From SFHK01 sp963618055 (GTDB lineage: Bacteria > Bacillota > Clostridia > Christensenellales > Aristaeellaceae), in contig CAVERI010000060.1 in the NCBI GenBank assembly GCA_963618055.1, forward strand, positions 1 through 16,666: DNA of 16,666 nt. The letters are read 5' to 3'. Of the stretch, positions 15,238 to 16,666 are shown in pieces. Below the pieces are notes generated by a model. That model made no database searches. It saw only the letters and a list, made by a program, of their open reading frames with translations, and was not told the origin of the DNA. The position numbers and the translations under genes were made by a program. Numbering within the stretch: position 1 is the stretch's first letter; each line of letters begins with the position of its first letter.

Positions 15238-16158
15238 CTATTCCTTGACGCCTCCCAATACCAGACCGCTCATAAAGTACTTCTGCAGGAACGGGTAGAT
15301 GCACATCACCGGCAGCGTGGTAATCATGATGACGGCCATCTTTGCCGTGAAGGGCTGAATCATCTCCGCGGCCTCGAGCGTGCCCGCGTTCAGCTCGTCG
15401 ACCATGTCGCTGGAGATGAACTCGCGCAGCACGCGCTGGAGCGGATACTTGTCGGGCTTATAGATATAAAGCACCGAGGAGAAGTAGCTGTTCCAGTAGC
15501 CCACAATGGTGAACAGGGACAGTGTCGCGATGATCGGCTTGCACAGCGGAAGCACAATCCGAACCAGCACCTGAATATCGCTCGCGCCGTCAATCAGCGC
15601 CGCCTCCTCAATGGACACGGGAAGGCCGTTCATGTAATTCTTCATCAGAATCAGGTTGTAGCAGCCGCACAGACCCGGCAGGATCAGCGACCAGAGCGAG
15701 TTTTTCAGGTTCAGCGTGCGGCACACCAGAATGTAGTTGGGAATCATGCCGCCGCTGAAGAACATCGTAATGACCCACAGCGTAAGGATGAAATTGCGTC
15801 CCTTCAGGCTGCGCTTGGTGAGCGGATACGCCGTTACCACCATCAATATCATCGTAAGCGCCGTGCCGACCGTGGCCAGAAACAGCGTGTTTCGGTAGCC
15901 CGACCAGATCAGCGGATACGCCAGCGCCTTTTTGTACGCGTCCAGCGTAATCTGCGCCGGCCACGGCACCTCCGGCCGCGTCAGATACAGGCTGTACGGC
16001 TCAAACGAATACACGAGCACATACCAGAACGGAACCAGACACAAAAAGGAAAAAAGCCCGACGATGCCGTAGGACAGGATTGCCATCACCCGGTCGTCGG
16101 CGCGTAAGCGAATCCGATTCCGGTTTTTCTTGTGAGAAACGCGCGTCTGTGTGCTCAT
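15238..16158 (-). CDS. ABC sugar-importer permease, LplC/MalG-type (second importer)
   Basis: First gene of the second importer operon: 306 residues with about six membrane helices. A basic N-terminus precedes the first helix (about 24-50). The ITMFFSGGMIPNYI block and the C-terminal LQKYFMSGLVLGGVKE are typical of the LplC/YtcP branch, and the EAA loop EEAALIDGASDIQVLVRIVLP spans 184-204 with full consensus. An AAAAGGAG site 5-6 nt before the ATG at 16158 supports the start, and a consensus promoter is about 70 bp upstream. The operon order (this permease, receptor, other permease) differs from the first importer, so the two systems are not a simple recent duplication. Confidence 0.93.
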   Translation of the reverse strand: MSTQTRVSHKKNRNRIRLRADDRVMAILSYGIVGLFSFLCLVPFWYVLVYSFEPYSLYLTRPEVPWPAQITLDAYKKALAYPLIWSGYRNTLFLATVGTALTMILMVVTAYPLTKRSLKGRNFILTLWVITMFFSGGMIPNYILVCRTLNLKNSLWSLILPGLCGCYNLILMKNYMNGLPVSIEEAALIDGASDIQVLVRIVLPLCKPIIATLSLFTIVGYWNSYFSSVLYIYKPDKYPLQRVLREFISSDMVDELNAGTLEAAEMIQPFTAKMAVIMITTLPVMCIYPFLQKYFMSGLVLGGVKE

Positions 16159-16222
16159 TTTTTCTCCTTTTTGTATATCGGGCTGTTTATACGCATATTT
16201 TTTATCGCATCTGCCAAATACA

Positions 16223-16266
16223 GTACCTATCTATTATACCTGTACCCCCCCCATTTGTCAAGTACC
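16223..16266. repeat. Three GTACC repeats bracketing the promoter elements
   Basis: GTACC on the plus strand starts at 16223, 16242 and 16262: spacing of 19 and 20 bp, close to two helical turns. One copy lies just upstream of the -35, one inside the spacer and one just downstream of the -10. The first and third extend to AGTACCT. This fits an operator array bound by a repressor on one face of the DNA (inference). Confidence 0.45.
16233..16261 (-). promoter_or_regulatory. Full-consensus sigma-A promoter of the second importer operon
   Basis: The minus strand reads TTGACA (16256-16261), exactly 17 bp, then TATAAT (16233-16238). Both hexamers match consensus at all positions. The spacer contains eight consecutive G (C tract at 16245-16252 on the plus strand). 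The predicted transcript has a leader of about 67 nt before the permease ATG. Confidence 0.9.
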
Positions 16267-16632
16267 TGCCGCCCATCTTTCTGTATTTCTCCAATTATTC
16301 TGCGTTTCATCTATGTTTCAGCAATCTAAGTATGCAATTTGCACGAAGCGAAGGCTTCGCGGTCTTCGGGACAGACGCGGCCGCAGTGGGCGGCGCGGAG
16401 GATGGAAAGCGCGTATTTTAATTCATCACAGCGGAAACGGCGCAGGGCTGAAGGCGGCGGATTCGTCTGCTCAAGGCGGTTTTCCATGTCGTTATCGGCC
16501 GCTATGAACAGCGTCCTATGCTCTTTGACACAGCCTATACGGAGCGGCTTTTTGACATGCAGGCTCGCTTTCCCGCAGACAGGGCGGGCAGACACAAGCT
16601 GTGCCTGCCCGCCTGAAGGATGGGGGTTTCGT
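16267..16632. other. Intergenic region without a supported gene
   Basis: The region contains palindromes TGCAATTTGCA (16333-16343) and GCGAAGGCTTCGC (16348-16360) upstream of the promoter, and the hairpin at 16583-16613. Two unexplained open frames cross it: about 54 codons on the plus strand (16452-16616) with GC-rich codon use but no start signal, and 89 codons on the minus strand (16326-16595). I recognise neither. They may be chance frames or a decayed gene. Confidence 0.4.
16583..16613 (-). other. Strong hairpin after the gene at the right edge
   Basis: On the minus strand GGCGGGCAGGCACA pairs with TGTGTCTGCCCGCC around a GCT loop: 14 pairs with one G-U. It begins about 20 nt after the stop codon at 16633-16635. 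No U-tract follows, so its role as a terminator is doubtful. Confidence 0.5.
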
Positions 16633-16666
16633 TTACGCCCCTTCGAGAATGTCGCTCACGTCGGTC
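16633..16666 (-). CDS. C-terminal end of an unidentified upstream gene (partial)
   Basis: Only ten codons are visible before a TAA stop, reading TDVSDILEGA. The codon choice suits this genome and a hairpin follows, so it looks like a real gene end, but nothing can be said about function. Confidence 0.4.
   Translation of the reverse strand, partial: TDVSDILEGA

Noticed and set aside
13518..15248. A 576-codon plus-strand frame opposite the second binding-protein gene
   Set aside because: Same antisense artefact; the minus-strand receptor explains the region fully.
1..16666. Mobile elements, CRISPR arrays, tRNA or rRNA genes
   Set aside because: I saw no transposase-like protein, no regularly spaced long repeats and no cloverleaf or rRNA-like sequence in the window.

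Overview
The window is GC-rich (roughly 60% by eye). Every gene I can support lies on the minus strand, so the map reads right to left. AGGAGG-type ribosome binding sites, sigma-A type promoters, a YesN-like AraC regulator with a membrane sensor, and CUT1 sugar importers without their own ATPase all suggest a Bacillota (Clostridia-type) bacterium, probably a gut or rumen glycan degrader. The taxonomic placement is inference only.

Right to left: (1) 16633-16666 holds the last codons of an upstream gene, followed by a hairpin and about 370 bp with no supported gene. (2) 16158-12599 is a three-gene importer operon (permease, solute-binding protein, permease). It has a full-consensus promoter at 16233-16261, an intercistronic hairpin after the binding-protein gene, and a 3' hairpin plus terminator. 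(3) 12050-8523 is a second importer operon (permease, permease, solute-binding protein). Its promoter is at 12168-12196, its leader carries a long hairpin, its upstream region is full of short inverted repeats, and it ends in a terminator at 8477-8513. (4) 8306 to the left edge is a catabolic operon with its own extended -10 promoter. It encodes an AraC-family sensor-regulator, a sialidase-type beta-propeller protein, a DapA/NanA-family lyase, a GH125 exo-alpha-1,6-mannosidase, an acetyl-esterase-like alpha/beta hydrolase and an SGNH/GDSL esterase that runs off the left edge.

Taken together this looks like a Gram-positive-type glycan utilisation locus. Two importers would bring in oligosaccharides or glycoconjugate fragments. 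A membrane AraC regulator would sense an external ligand. Enzymes without signal peptides would then remove alpha-1,6-mannose, acyl groups and probably another sugar in the cytoplasm, with an aldolase-type enzyme handling a released keto-acid or sugar acid. The GH125 call is firm. The actual glycan, the propeller protein's reaction and the lyase's substrate are open.

The least expected details are a run of eight G/C pairs inside the 17-bp spacer of the consensus promoter (a possible phase-variation switch), three GTACC repeats spaced 19-20 bp around that promoter, both binding proteins lacking a lipobox cysteine, and the large propeller protein, which may be an uncharacterised glycoside hydrolase.
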